From NCBI GenBank assembly GCA_963663025.1, contig OY760073.1:2290650-2354649 (forward strand): 64,000 nucleotides of DNA. The letters are read 5' to 3'. The stretch comes from JAGWBF01 sp963663025. GTDB lineage: Bacteria; Chloroflexota; Dehalococcoidia; Lucifugimonadales; JAGWBF01. The notes beneath the pieces were generated by a model. It was not told the origin of the DNA. It was given only the letters and a program-made list of their open reading frames with translations, and did no database searches. Shown one piece after another: positions 29,244-37,618 of this stretch. A program made the translations under genes and the position numbers. Position 1 is the first letter of the stretch; each line of letters opens with the position of its first letter.

Positions 29244-31109
29244 TCATTGCAGCACCCGTTCGTCGCCGACCCGGCGGGTGATGTGCTCCTGGTCCAGGTG
29301 CTCCAGGAGGGGAAGGATGTACTTGCGGCTGGAGTTGAACATATCCCGGCCGTCGCCGACGGTTATCTTCCCGTTGGCCCTGGTATGGGCGATTATCCGC
29401 TCCACCATGGTCTTGTAGGCCTCCGCAGAGAACACCACGGAGTCGCTGACCCTGACCACCCTGCCTTCGTCAATAAGCAGGCCCAGCACCTCCCCATCCA
29501 GGGGCAGGTCAGTTGGCGGAGAGAAGGGATTGCCTTCCAGGGATCGAATGTACCCGTCGGCCAGCTTCTGCTGGGCTGAGGTCAGCGCCGGCGAATGCTG
29601 GGGAGTCCTTAGCGAGGCGCCATCCTCCGCCAGCACCCCCTCTCCGGCAAGCTGCTCCACCACCAGGGGGAAGGCGCCTTGGGCGATAGTGAGGCGGCTT
29701 CGCATCTCTTCCCGGGGCATACCCCGTCTCAGGGGGTACTGCCCGTGGTACTGGCGCAGAATGTCCGATGCCCGGCGGGCGAGGGTGCTCCAGCTTTCCC
29801 TAGAGTATACCGTCGAGTCCGGGGATGCTGGGCCGCTTCCCAGCACAACCACCTGGCCCTCCTCAGCAAGGCCGGCGACTTCCGACAGGACTTCCTCCAG
29901 GGGAAGGTTGGCTTTCTGGGACAGGCTCTTCAGGTCGCAGGGGGCCCACTGCTCCACCGCCCCCGCGACGGCATCCAGACCGCTGCCCGCTTCCATGGCG
30001 GCGAGCTGCTCCAGCACCGAGGGGATGTTCCGGCGGTGACGTCTCCTGGGCTGGGGGTTGATGATCGTCCCTCCGCCGAGGGTGGTGTCGGCCGAGCGGA
30101 TGACGAACAGGTCGCCCTTGACTGCAGGCACAGGTTCCTGTAAATGCAGCTGGGCCCAGCCTTCCTGGCCCGCTCCCAGGACGTCGGCATCCAGCAGGCG
30201 CACCCGGGCGGGAGCCTCGGTGGTGTACAGGTGGAAGGTGACGTTTTCGTTGTGGGAGAGGGACTGGCTGGCGTCCTTCAACATCTTGATGCGGGCATCG
30301 ATCCGGTTGGTAAGCTGAAGCCAGCTTCCCGCTGTGAGCATCTCTCCCCGCTGCACATCGTGGCGGGACAGGCCGGATAGGTTCACAGCCAGGCGTATGC
30401 CCGGCTCGGCCCGCTCCGTCTTCTTCTGATGGCTCTGCAGGCCGCGGACGCGGCCCCGCTCGCCCGACAGGGCAAGGCGCACCTCTTGGCCGACGCTCAG
30501 GGTGCCGTCGATGAGGGTGCCGGTGACGACGGTGCCGAAGCCTGCAACGCTGAAGCACCGGTCCACGGGAAGCCGAGGGCGTCCCAGGTCCTTCCTGGCC
30601 TCGGTCTCGTCCAGCATGCTTTCAATGGTGGCAATAAGGGCATCCATCCCCTCGCCGGTGTACGCCGAGACCACTTGGGTGGGGGCGCCCTCCAGAATAG
30701 TTCCGGCTACGATATCCTCCACCTCGGCCTTCACCAACTCCACCAGCTCCGGGTCCACCATGTCGCCCTTGGTGATGACCACGAGACCCCGCTTGATCTT
30801 GAGGATATCCAGGATGGCCAGGTGCTCTCGGGTCTGCTGCATCACGCTCTCGTTGGCGGCCACCACCAGCATGGCCAGGTCGATGCCCCCCACGCCGGCC
30901 AGCATGTTCTTGATGAAGCGTTCATGCCCGGGAACATCTACGATGCTCACCTCCCGGCCCCCGGGAAGGGACATCCAGGCGAAGCCCAGGTCGATGGTCA
31001 TCTCCCGTTCCTTCTCCTGGGGGAGTCGGTCCGGATCTATGCCTGTGAGCGCTTTGACCAGCGTGGACTTGCCATGGTCAACGTGTCCGGCGGTGCCGAT
31101 GACGTACAT
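29244..31109 (-). CDS. selB: Selenocysteine-specific translation elongation factor SelB
   Basis: GTPase that brings selenocysteyl-tRNA to UGA codons at a SECIS hairpin. G1 GTAGHVDHGKST, G3 DVPGHERF and G4 TKGD (a variant of NKxD) are visible, along with the GFGTVVTGTL beta-barrel element. Winged-helix repeats in the C-terminal third bind SECIS RNA. Length of 621 aa is typical. The ATG at 31109 fits the conserved MYVIGTAGHVDHGK start; the longer frame runs into a repeat. It shows that the organism uses selenocysteine, though selA, selC and selD are not in this window. Confidence 0.94.
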   Translation of the reverse strand: MYVIGTAGHVDHGKSTLVKALTGIDPDRLPQEKEREMTIDLGFAWMSLPGGREVSIVDVPGHERFIKNMLAGVGGIDLAMLVVAANESVMQQTREHLAILDILKIKRGLVVITKGDMVDPELVELVKAEVEDIVAGTILEGAPTQVVSAYTGEGMDALIATIESMLDETEARKDLGRPRLPVDRCFSVAGFGTVVTGTLIDGTLSVGQEVRLALSGERGRVRGLQSHQKKTERAEPGIRLAVNLSGLSRHDVQRGEMLTAGSWLQLTNRIDARIKMLKDASQSLSHNENVTFHLYTTEAPARVRLLDADVLGAGQEGWAQLHLQEPVPAVKGDLFVIRSADTTLGGGTIINPQPRRRHRRNIPSVLEQLAAMEAGSGLDAVAGAVEQWAPCDLKSLSQKANLPLEEVLSEVAGLAEEGQVVVLGSGPASPDSTVYSRESWSTLARRASDILRQYHGQYPLRRGMPREEMRSRLTIAQGAFPLVVEQLAGEGVLAEDGASLRTPQHSPALTSAQQKLADGYIRSLEGNPFSPPTDLPLDGEVLGLLIDEGRVVRVSDSVVFSAEAYKTMVERIIAHTRANGKITVGDGRDMFNSSRKYILPLLEHLDQEHITRRVGDERVLQ

Positions 31110-31137
31110 GGACGGTACCTTGAGCGAGGCTGAAGTC

Positions 31138-31166
31138 AGGATAGCATCGGGTATGTCGGGAATCAA
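31138..31166 (-). promoter_or_regulatory. Sigma70-type promoter for selB
   Basis: On the minus strand TTGATT (31166-31161), a 17-nt spacer and TATCCT (31143-31138). The leader of about 22 nt carries AAGG before ATG 31109. Confidence 0.55.
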
Positions 31167-31231
31167 ACGAAGGGGGGAGCCGGTACCGTTCGTAAGACGG
31201 ATCAGTAGATACAGAAACTCGGAGAAAGTGG

Positions 31232-31272
31232 CCCCCTCTCCCCCGGAGGGAGAGGGTTGGGGCGGTGGGGGC
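31232..31272. repeat. C-type palindrome upstream of selB
   Basis: CCCTCTCCC and GGGAGAGGG arms. Located between the divergent selB and EEP-protein promoters. Confidence 0.6.
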
Positions 31273-31293
31273 TGGTTGAAGGAAAATACACGG

Positions 31294-31322
31294 TTGTTAG
31301 GTGGGTATTGCCCAACTATACT
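31294..31322 (+). promoter_or_regulatory. Sigma70-type promoter for the EEP-family gene
   Basis: TTGTTA (31294-31299), a 17-nt spacer and TATACT (31317-31322), 58 nt before the TTG start. Confidence 0.58.
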
Positions 31323-31380
31323 CACAACCAACTAAGGGACCTCGGACGCAGGTAGAGCCCAGGACTGGCAGGAGGCTGCA

Positions 31381-32310
31381 TTGATTATCAAAGTAGTGAG
31401 CTGGAACATCCGTAAGAGTCATGCGCCGTGGCGTCAGCTTCTGGATATGGATGTCGATGTTGCCCTGCTGCAAGAGGCCGCTGAACCGCCGGAAGATGTG
31501 GTCCGAATCCGGAAGGGGGAGCTACCGCCCTCCGAGGGCGCAGGCCCCCTGGACATAGGCCCGCGAGAGGCTTGGGACTCCCATTCATGGAACTCCGACT
31601 GGTGGCGCGGGCGTTGGAAAGCGCTGTATGACCGCTGGCCCATGGTGGTGCGCCTCTCTGACCGTGTGGATGTGGAATGGTTCAAGCAGGTGGGTCCCAT
31701 GTGGCAATATCCGGCGGTGGACGAAATCGCCGTCAGCGGAATCGGGACGATTACGGCCGCCCGAATCATCCCGCGCGACAGCTCAATCAACCCGTTTATT
31801 GCTGTCTCCATGTACGGCCAATGGTTCTCAGTACAGCCGAGCGTCAAGACTTCCTGGAACGGCGGGTTCGCGGACTCTTCCGTGCACCGCATCATCTCAG
31901 ATATCTCGTCTTTCATTGGATACGAGAACCCCGAAACCCACCGCATCTTGGCCGCAGGCGACCTCAACATCTACCACGGTTATGGGGATGGAAGCAGACC
32001 TCCTTACTGGGAAGAGCGCTATTGCTCCGTCTTCGAGAGGATGAGGGCCATCGGCTTAGAGTTCATGGGGCCGCAAGTACCGAATGGACGTCAGGCTGAT
32101 ACGAAAGCCTGGCGCGAACCTGAAGACTCGCGTAACGTCGTCACCTTTTACCCTCCCGGCAAGAACCCAGAGACGGCAAGCAATCTTCAGCTCGACTACG
32201 TCTTCGCTTCTAGGGGCTTCCACGAGAAGGTCGCGGTGCGGGCCCTGAACGCCGTCGAGGAGTGGGGAGCAAGCGACCACTGCCGCCTGCTCATCGAGGT
32301 GGCAAGTTGA
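31381..32310 (+). CDS. Endonuclease/exonuclease/phosphatase family protein
   Basis: Metal-dependent phosphoesterase of the EEP fold. Seen are VVSWNIRKS at the N-terminus, ALLQEA with the metal-binding Glu, AAGDLNIYHG with the catalytic Asp and Asn, and the C-terminal ASDHCRL with the SDH triad His. Length is 309 aa. A TTG start at 31381 is supported by AGGAGG 6 nt upstream. Substrate could be DNA, RNA or a phospholipid; no signal peptide is present, favouring a cytoplasmic nucleic-acid substrate. Confidence 0.82.
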   Translation: MIIKVVSWNIRKSHAPWRQLLDMDVDVALLQEAAEPPEDVVRIRKGELPPSEGAGPLDIGPREAWDSHSWNSDWWRGRWKALYDRWPMVVRLSDRVDVEWFKQVGPMWQYPAVDEIAVSGIGTITAARIIPRDSSINPFIAVSMYGQWFSVQPSVKTSWNGGFADSSVHRIISDISSFIGYENPETHRILAAGDLNIYHGYGDGSRPPYWEERYCSVFERMRAIGLEFMGPQVPNGRQADTKAWREPEDSRNVVTFYPPGKNPETASNLQLDYVFASRGFHEKVAVRALNAVEEWGASDHCRLLIEVAS

Positions 32311-32332
32311 GGGGACGCTCGTTTCTGGGCGC

Positions 32333-32953
32333 CTAGGCCATCGTGTTGATCTGGCTGTAGCGGAAGCAATCGGTGGTGTGGTCGTTGACCATACCGACGG
32401 ACTGCATCAGGGCATAGCAGATGGTGCTGCCAACGAACTTGAAGCCCCGCTTCCGCAGGTCCTTGCTCATAGCGTCTGACTCGGCGGTATGGGCAGGCAC
32501 CTCGTCAATGGAGCGCCATGTGTTGACCCGGGGAGCGCCTCCGATGAAGCCCCACAGGTAGTCATCGAAGCTGCCGAACTCGTCCTGCACTGACAGGAAG
32601 CTGCGGGCGTTCTGGATGGCGCCATGTACCTTGAGCCGGTTGCGGATGATGCCAGGGTCCTGCAGGAGCATGTCTATCTTGTCCTGGCCGTAGGAGGCGA
32701 TTGTACGGGCATGGAAGTTGTCGAAGGCGTGCCGGTACCCGTCTCGCTTCTTCAGGATGGTCTCCCAGCTCAGCCCCGCCTGGGCGCCCTCCAGCAGGAG
32801 CATCTCGAAGAGGGTGCGGTTGTCGTGCACCGGGACGCCCCACTCCCGGTCATGGTATGGGTAAGAGACGAGGCTGCTGACCCAAGCGCAGCGGGTCAGC
32901 CCATCCTCCGACGGGTGCATCCCTTGGTCTGCACTCTCCTGCACTCTATCCAT
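32333..32953 (-). CDS. tag: DNA-3-methyladenine glycosylase I
   Basis: Removes 3-methyladenine from DNA in base excision repair. The family block YHDREWGVPVHDNRTLFEML with GAQAGLSWETIL directly after it is present, along with zinc ligands (RCAW near the N-terminus, NDHTTDC at the C-terminus) and WGFIGGAPRVN. Length is 206 aa, slightly longer at the N-terminus than the E. coli enzyme. It stands convergent to the EEP gene with a 22-bp gap. Confidence 0.93.
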   Translation of the reverse strand: MDRVQESADQGMHPSEDGLTRCAWVSSLVSYPYHDREWGVPVHDNRTLFEMLLLEGAQAGLSWETILKKRDGYRHAFDNFHARTIASYGQDKIDMLLQDPGIIRNRLKVHGAIQNARSFLSVQDEFGSFDDYLWGFIGGAPRVNTWRSIDEVPAHTAESDAMSKDLRKRGFKFVGSTICYALMQSVGMVNDHTTDCFRYSQINTMA

Positions 32954-32967
32954 TTCGCCGCCTAATC

Positions 32968-33078
32968 TCGTCGTTCCCGCGAAAGGAAATTCTTAGGTAA
33001 CCAGGTCCCACGCTGTCCGTTCGCCCTGAGCCTGTCCTGAGGCTCTCGAAGGGGGAAATCGAAGGGGAACGGACAGCC
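32968..33078. repeat. D and B palindromes between holB and tag
   Basis: A D-type fragment (32968-32986) and a long B element (33012-33078). The latter has outer arms GCTGTCCGTTC/GAACGGACAGC and an inner CCTGAGCCTGTCCTGAGG segment. The 164-bp gap contains no gene. Confidence 0.7.
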
Positions 33079-33117
33079 GTCTGTGTGATCTTCACTTGAG
33101 GCCTTCTCATCGCCGGC

Positions 33118-34146
33118 CTAGCGTTCCTGCCAGCTCTTCTTTTCCCTGGCCGGAAGGGCCAGCATGAACGACTCCAGCGCCAGCCTTGGGTTGGCGTTGC
33201 TCTCCAGTGCCTCGATGGTGTCCCGGATGCCGGTGATGGTCCTGACCGCCTGCTGGGTGGTCACCTGTCCGGCCCCCAGGCGCAGTCCGTCCATCTGATC
33301 GATGTTGCTTACGTGCTCCTCGCCGCCCTCTTTTATCAGCAGGACATCCCTCCACCACCGCAGCCACTGCTCCAACTCCGCTATGGCATCCTGCCGGTCG
33401 CGGGAGTACCGCGTAGCCAGCTCGCCGCCGTAGTCGAAGCGCTCCTCCAGGGTTGCGGACGCAAGCCGGGCGATGCGCTCCACCTGGGAGGTCCTCTTCT
33501 CCATGACGGCGGGTTCCCGGGCGGCCGACAAGGCCCACCCCAGGCAACCCCTGGAGAGGCGGGCCAGCACCTCCGCCTCCTCCGGGCCCGCCAGACCCGA
33601 GGAGGTAAGCTCTTCGGCCACCGCCGCGATGGGCAGGGGGTGCAGCTCGATGCGGTGGCACCGGGAGCGTATAGTCGGGAGGACAACGTCTTCCATGGCC
33701 GTCAGCAGGAGGAACAGCACCTGGTCGGGGGGTTCTTCCAGCACCTTGAGTACGGCGTTGGCGGCCTCGGTACTCATCTCCTCGGCGCCGTCGAAAATGT
33801 ACACCCTGGTGGAGCCTTCATAGGGTTTGAGGCTGGTCTGGTGTTGAAGCTCACGTATGGTGGAGATGCCGATCTGCCGCCGGGAAGCACCGTCCGACTC
33901 GCTGGCTGTGCTTATCACCTGGACGTCGGCGTGGCTGCCGGAGGCGATCCGCTGGCACTGGGTGCAGGAACCGCAGGGGGCATCGTCGGCGTTGGTGCAG
34001 TTCACTCTCTGGGCGATGTTGACGGCCAGGGTGCCCTTGCCGACATGGGGCGGGCCGACTATCAGGTAGGCGTGGGGCGCTCGGCCATCGCGAAAGGCGC
34101 GGTCCAGATGCTCCACCAGCGAATCATGTCCCCGGACCTGCCACAC
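33118..34146 (-). CDS. holB: DNA polymerase III delta prime subunit
   Basis: AAA+ clamp-loader subunit that works with the dnaX product (gene at 62827). Seen are Walker A VGPPHVGKGT, a four-Cys zinc module (CTNADDAPCGSCTQC), the sensor region YIFDGAEEMSTEAANAVLKVLEEPP, and TIRSRCHRIEL. The C-terminal collar domain is divergent. Length is 342 aa. GTG start at 34146 with AAGGA upstream. It lies 51 nt after lysA, probably in the same transcript. Confidence 0.92.
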   Translation of the reverse strand: MWQVRGHDSLVEHLDRAFRDGRAPHAYLIVGPPHVGKGTLAVNIAQRVNCTNADDAPCGSCTQCQRIASGSHADVQVISTASESDGASRRQIGISTIRELQHQTSLKPYEGSTRVYIFDGAEEMSTEAANAVLKVLEEPPDQVLFLLLTAMEDVVLPTIRSRCHRIELHPLPIAAVAEELTSSGLAGPEEAEVLARLSRGCLGWALSAAREPAVMEKRTSQVERIARLASATLEERFDYGGELATRYSRDRQDAIAELEQWLRWWRDVLLIKEGGEEHVSNIDQMDGLRLGAGQVTTQQAVRTITGIRDTIEALESNANPRLALESFMLALPAREKKSWQER

Positions 34147-34197
34147 TGCTATGGGATCCTTAGGGGTAGCCGTACAGGGCGAGAAAGATGGTTCGGG

Positions 34198-35505
34198 TCA
34201 GACCACATCGCACAGCATCATGTCCTGGTAGCTCTCACGGCGGCGGATGAGCCGGGCGTCGCTGTCCTTCACCAGGACTATGGGCGGGCGGGGATTCAGG
34301 TTGTAGGTGCTGGCCATGGCCAGGCAGTAGGCCCCGGCGGCGGGAATGGCGATGATGTCGTCGGCCTCCACGGGGGGCAGCTTGACGTCCCGCACTAACA
34401 CATCCCCCGATTCGCAGTACTTGCCGGCGATGGTCACCAGGTCCGAGGGCTCGGTGTTCAGCTTGCCCGGCACTACCGCTTCGTAGGCGGCTTCATAGAG
34501 GGCGGGGCGGATGTTGTCGCCCATGCCCCCGTCCACCGATACGTACTTCCGCACCCCGGGAATATCCTTCACCGCTCCCACCCTGTACAGGGCCACTCCC
34601 GCCGGGCCTGTAATGGAGCGTCCCGGCTCGATGACAAGCTGGGGCAGGTCCATCCCCAGGGACTGGCAGGTGTCGGACAGGGTCCCCGTAATGGCTTCGG
34701 CGTACTGGGCAACGGTGGGAGGCTCCTGGTCCCGGGTGTAGGCGATGGCGAATCCACCGCCCGGGCTGAGCTCCTGGAGGTCCAGCCCGTCCTCCCGGAG
34801 GCGGGATGCGAACTCCAGCACCACCTCCAGGCCCATGCGATAAGGTTCAAGCTCGAAGATGGGCGAGCCCAGATGGAAGTGCAGGCCCTTCAGCTTCAGG
34901 TGGGGTGATCGGAGCACCTTGTGCACCGCTTCTTCGGCCTGCCCCGTCTGTATAGGGAAGCCGAACTTGCTGTCCAGGATGCCCGTGGTGGTGTGGGCGT
35001 GGGTGTGGGCATCCACCCCCGGGGAGACCCGCACCAGCACCTCCTGGGTCACGCCCGCCTCCCCGGCGATCTGCTCCAGCAGGTCTATCTCGTGGAAGCT
35101 GTCCAGGGCCACCGTGCCGATGCCCCACCGGACGGCATCGCTTAGCTCCTGGGGACCCTTGTTGTTGCCGTGAAAGCAGACCGACTCGGCCGGGTAGCCC
35201 ACTGCCTGGGCTATGGCCAGCTCGCCGCCCGACACCACATCCAGCCCCAGGCCCTCCTCCATGAAGATGCGGGCCAGGGCGGGATTGACGTAGGCCTTGC
35301 AGGCGTACACCACGCTGGTGTTGGGATAGAGGCTGCGGAACTCGTTGAGGAACTCGCGGCACCGGTTTCGCAGCATAGATTCGTCGAAGATGTACAGGGG
35401 AGTGCCGTACTCTTCCGCCAAGGCTGCAACGTCGCAGCCGCCGATCAGGAGACGGCCTGCGGCATCGGTTGTCGCAGTTTCAGGGAAAACATTGGTGGGG
35501 AGCAT
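34198..35505 (-). CDS. lysA: Diaminopimelate decarboxylase
   Basis: PLP enzyme making lysine from meso-diaminopimelate. The PLP Lys is in VVYACKAYVNP. Other conserved sites are GLDVVSGGEL, HFHLGSPI, ELSPGGGFAI, the phosphate-binding EPGRSI, and the active-site CESGD. Length is 435 aa. GGAAGG precedes ATG 35505. A promoter sits at 35538-35566 and no lysine riboswitch is apparent in the short leader. Confidence 0.95.
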   Translation of the reverse strand: MLPTNVFPETATTDAAGRLLIGGCDVAALAEEYGTPLYIFDESMLRNRCREFLNEFRSLYPNTSVVYACKAYVNPALARIFMEEGLGLDVVSGGELAIAQAVGYPAESVCFHGNNKGPQELSDAVRWGIGTVALDSFHEIDLLEQIAGEAGVTQEVLVRVSPGVDAHTHAHTTTGILDSKFGFPIQTGQAEEAVHKVLRSPHLKLKGLHFHLGSPIFELEPYRMGLEVVLEFASRLREDGLDLQELSPGGGFAIAYTRDQEPPTVAQYAEAITGTLSDTCQSLGMDLPQLVIEPGRSITGPAGVALYRVGAVKDIPGVRKYVSVDGGMGDNIRPALYEAAYEAVVPGKLNTEPSDLVTIAGKYCESGDVLVRDVKLPPVEADDIIAIPAAGAYCLAMASTYNLNPRPPIVLVKDSDARLIRRRESYQDMMLCDVV

Positions 35506-35537
35506 ACCAGGGAACCTTCCGTATCTAGGGTAGATTC

Positions 35538-35566
35538 ATCGTAAGTAGAAGCCCTCAGCCTGTCAA
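35538..35566 (-). promoter_or_regulatory. Sigma70-type promoter for lysA-holB
   Basis: On the minus strand TTGACA (35566-35561), a 17-nt spacer and TACGAT (35543-35538), 33 nt before ATG. Confidence 0.65.
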
Positions 35567-35600
35567 GGAAAGGCCGCCGTCACTGAGGGACAGTTTCGGG

Positions 35601-35630
35601 TTGGAAAACAAAGGCGGGATAGGATACACT
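35601..35630 (+). promoter_or_regulatory. Possible promoter for the DUF5678 gene
   Basis: TTGGAA (35601-35606), an 18-nt spacer and TACACT (35625-35630). Confidence 0.4.
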
Positions 35631-35702
35631 GTGCCGGCTGACCCAACAGCGAGCGCGCAGGCTGCCAGCATAAGCGGGCCTCTCAACCCTCAGGGGGCAA
35701 GG

Positions 35703-35969
35703 ATGACGGTCATATCGATTCTCAAACACGAAGCAGGGAAATATCGAGAGCTACATGAAGAGATGGTCCGACGGTACGAAGGCAGGGTTATCGTCATGAA
35801 GGATGGAATCGTTATCGGAGCCTACGACGATGAGCGCTCCGCAGTCATAGAGACTCGCAAGACTCATCCGATGGGTACGTTTTTCATCCAACGCGTGAGT
35901 AGGGATTACGTCACGCCTTCTATGACTCTGCACTCCCGGTCCTTGCCGCCTTCTCAACCACATGCCTGA
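35703..35969 (+). CDS. DUF5678-like small protein
   Basis: An 88-aa protein whose centre (YRELHEEMVRRYEGRVIVMK, then DGIVIGAYDD and a GTFFIQRV strand) resembles DUF5678, a small family of unknown function. ATG 35703 is chosen; the frame is open back to a TTG at 35601, which overlaps the possible promoter. Its last 8 nt overlap the start of the next small open frame, so the three small genes 35703-36338 look like a single translationally coupled unit. Confidence 0.6.
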   Translation: MTVISILKHEAGKYRELHEEMVRRYEGRVIVMKDGIVIGAYDDERSAVIETRKTHPMGTFFIQRVSRDYVTPSMTLHSRSLPPSQPHA

Positions 35970-36102
35970 CCCTAGTGAGGCTCTCAGCTTCACAACAACA
36001 AGTACGGGCGGGCTACTGGCGCAGCTAGTCAACGATTGCCGCGTATCTGAACCCTGGGACTCTGAGAGCGGCGACCCCCCGCCCATAGACTTAAGGAAAT
36101 GA
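35962..36102 (+). pseudogene. Truncated N-terminal fragment resembling retropepsin-like proteins
   Basis: A 46-aa frame overlapping DUF5678 by 8 nt and the HTH gene by 4 nt (ATGA). Its sequence (ALSFTTTSTGG, LVNDCRVSEPWD, PPPIDL) resembles, from memory, the N-terminus of bacterial retropepsin-like aspartic proteases that precede the catalytic DTGA motif. No DTGA follows in any frame. I read it as a 5' remnant of such a gene joined by deletion to the HTH gene; it may also be a small leader protein. Confidence 0.4.
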
Positions 36103-36338
36103 CATTGCATGAGCTGCGCCAAGCGCGGGCGTTGACCCAACGGGACATGGCGAAGATACTCAAGGTGAACCAGCCCGCCGTATCCACGCTGAAGCAGCGG
36201 ACCGACGTGTATGTGTCCAGCCTCAGCTCCTACATTGAGGCTGCGAGCGGTAAGCTGAAGATCGTAGCCGAGTTCCCCGAAGGCGAGGTCGCCATCACTA
36301 ATTTCTCCGATGTGGGTGAGGAGGGAGATGGAACATAG
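36099..36338 (+). CDS. XRE-family HTH antitoxin-like protein, possibly N-terminally truncated
   Basis: A 79-aa helix-turn-helix protein: LHELRQARALTQRDMAKIL, VNQPAVSTLKQRTD, then the antitoxin-type strand-helix SSYIEAASGKLKIVAEFPEGEV. HigA/RelB2-like antitoxins of this type usually carry about 30 more residues before the M-T-L-HELR motif; here a stop codon lies 12 codons upstream in the same frame (36063-36065). No RelE/HigB-like toxin is adjacent. It is an orphan antitoxin or a small regulator of the downstream EVE gene. Confidence 0.72.
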   Translation: MTLHELRQARALTQRDMAKILKVNQPAVSTLKQRTDVYVSSLSSYIEAASGKLKIVAEFPEGEVAITNFSDVGEEGDGT

Positions 36339-36416
36339 GATTTGAAGCATGACTCCAGGAATCATTAATGATGTGCGTGCTTGCACGTTGGTCTTGTTCG
36401 GCGTAAAGGAGGGTTG

Positions 36417-37535
36417 ATGGCGTATTAGTTGGATATATACACCCCGGAAACATGGGATGCCTTTCGCAAGTCTGGGGCCACTATCACCGGATTTAGGGAA
36501 CGTCATCGGGGACTAGCCACCGAGAGGATCCAGCCGGGTAGCATCTTTCTCTGCTACTTAACCCGCCTATCGCGATGGTGCGGCGTTCTGGAAGCTGAAG
36601 CGGAATCGTATTTCGACACCAGCCCAATTCGCCCCGAATTAGATGCTTTCCCTGTTCGTTGCAAGGTCAAACCCATAGTCCTTCTTGAGCCAGAATCGGC
36701 TATTCCCATTCAAGACGATGAAGTCTGGAAGGCGTTGACAATCACCAACCAGTATGAGCGCGAGCATCCTTACTGGACGGGTTTCTTTCGTAGCTCTCTA
36801 AACTCATTCGGAGAAGAGGATGGAATCTACTTGGTTAATTTGCTGAAGCAGCAGGAGTCGAATCCAAAGATCTACCAGTTTACAGACAAGGATCGCCGTC
36901 AACTGAGCTCTAAAAGGAAGGTTCGAACTCTGGCTGGAGAGGTGGAGGTGGAGGTCCCAGACCAAGACGACGGTGAGGACCTATTGGACACAAACAGTGT
37001 ACCAGAGCCTGCCGCCCGTGAGTCCATCTTGTATCAAGCTAAAGTAGCATGTGTTGGAGCTCAGATGGGATTTTATATATGGGTCCCCAGGAATGACAAG
37101 GCGAGAGTAATGGAGACGGTTCCGGAGGAACTACGAGAGAAGTTCTTGAGCGATTTGCCCCTGAACTATAACGACTCTACTCTTCAGACCATAGAGCAGA
37201 TTGACGTACTGTGGCTCAAGGGCCGATCTATGGCTAGGGCTTTCGAGATTGAACACACCACCGCCATTTACTCAGGTTTGTTGCGCATGGCTGACCTTTT
37301 GGCGCTGCAACCAAACATGGACATTCGCCTACACATCGTGGCACCGCAAGTCAAGCGGGGAAGGGTTTTAGGGCAGATCAAGAGGCCCGCGTTCTCGCTG
37401 CTGGACCGAGGTCCTTTGTACCAACAATGCTCGTTCCTTTCGTATGAGTCCATTGACACGCTGGCGAGAATGGAGCATCTGTCCTACATGAGTGACACGA
37501 TCCTGGAGAAATACGAGGAGTCCACAAGGGTTTAG
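36417..37535 (+). pseudogene. EVE (PUA-like) domain protein with C-terminal nuclease-like domain; TAG at codon 4
   Basis: Strong AAGGAGGG precedes ATG 36417, but the frame reads M-A-Y-stop (TAG 36426-36428) and then continues without a stop from TTG 36429 for 368 codons. The N-terminal ~150 residues are an EVE/PUA-like domain (LDIYTPETWDAF, PGSIFLCYLTRLSRWCGVLE), a fold that in other proteins binds modified bases. After an acidic linker, the C-terminal domain has IDVLWLKGRSMARAFEIEHTTAIYSG, which resembles a PD-(D/E)XK-type core. GC and codon use are lower than in neighbours, suggesting transfer. If still made by reinitiation at TTG 36429 it would lack only 4 residues, so it may be functional. 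A role in restriction of modified DNA is inference. Confidence 0.62.
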
Positions 37536-37618
37536 TTGAACAACAGCCTGTTGAAGCCCTACCAACCTTTGACGACCGGCTCTGTCAATCAACGTGTGAG
37601 GATGGGCTACCCGCCGCC

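Noticed and set aside
35506..35600. Lysine riboswitch in front of lysA
   Set aside because: The predicted leader is about 25 nt, too short for the ~170-nt aptamer.
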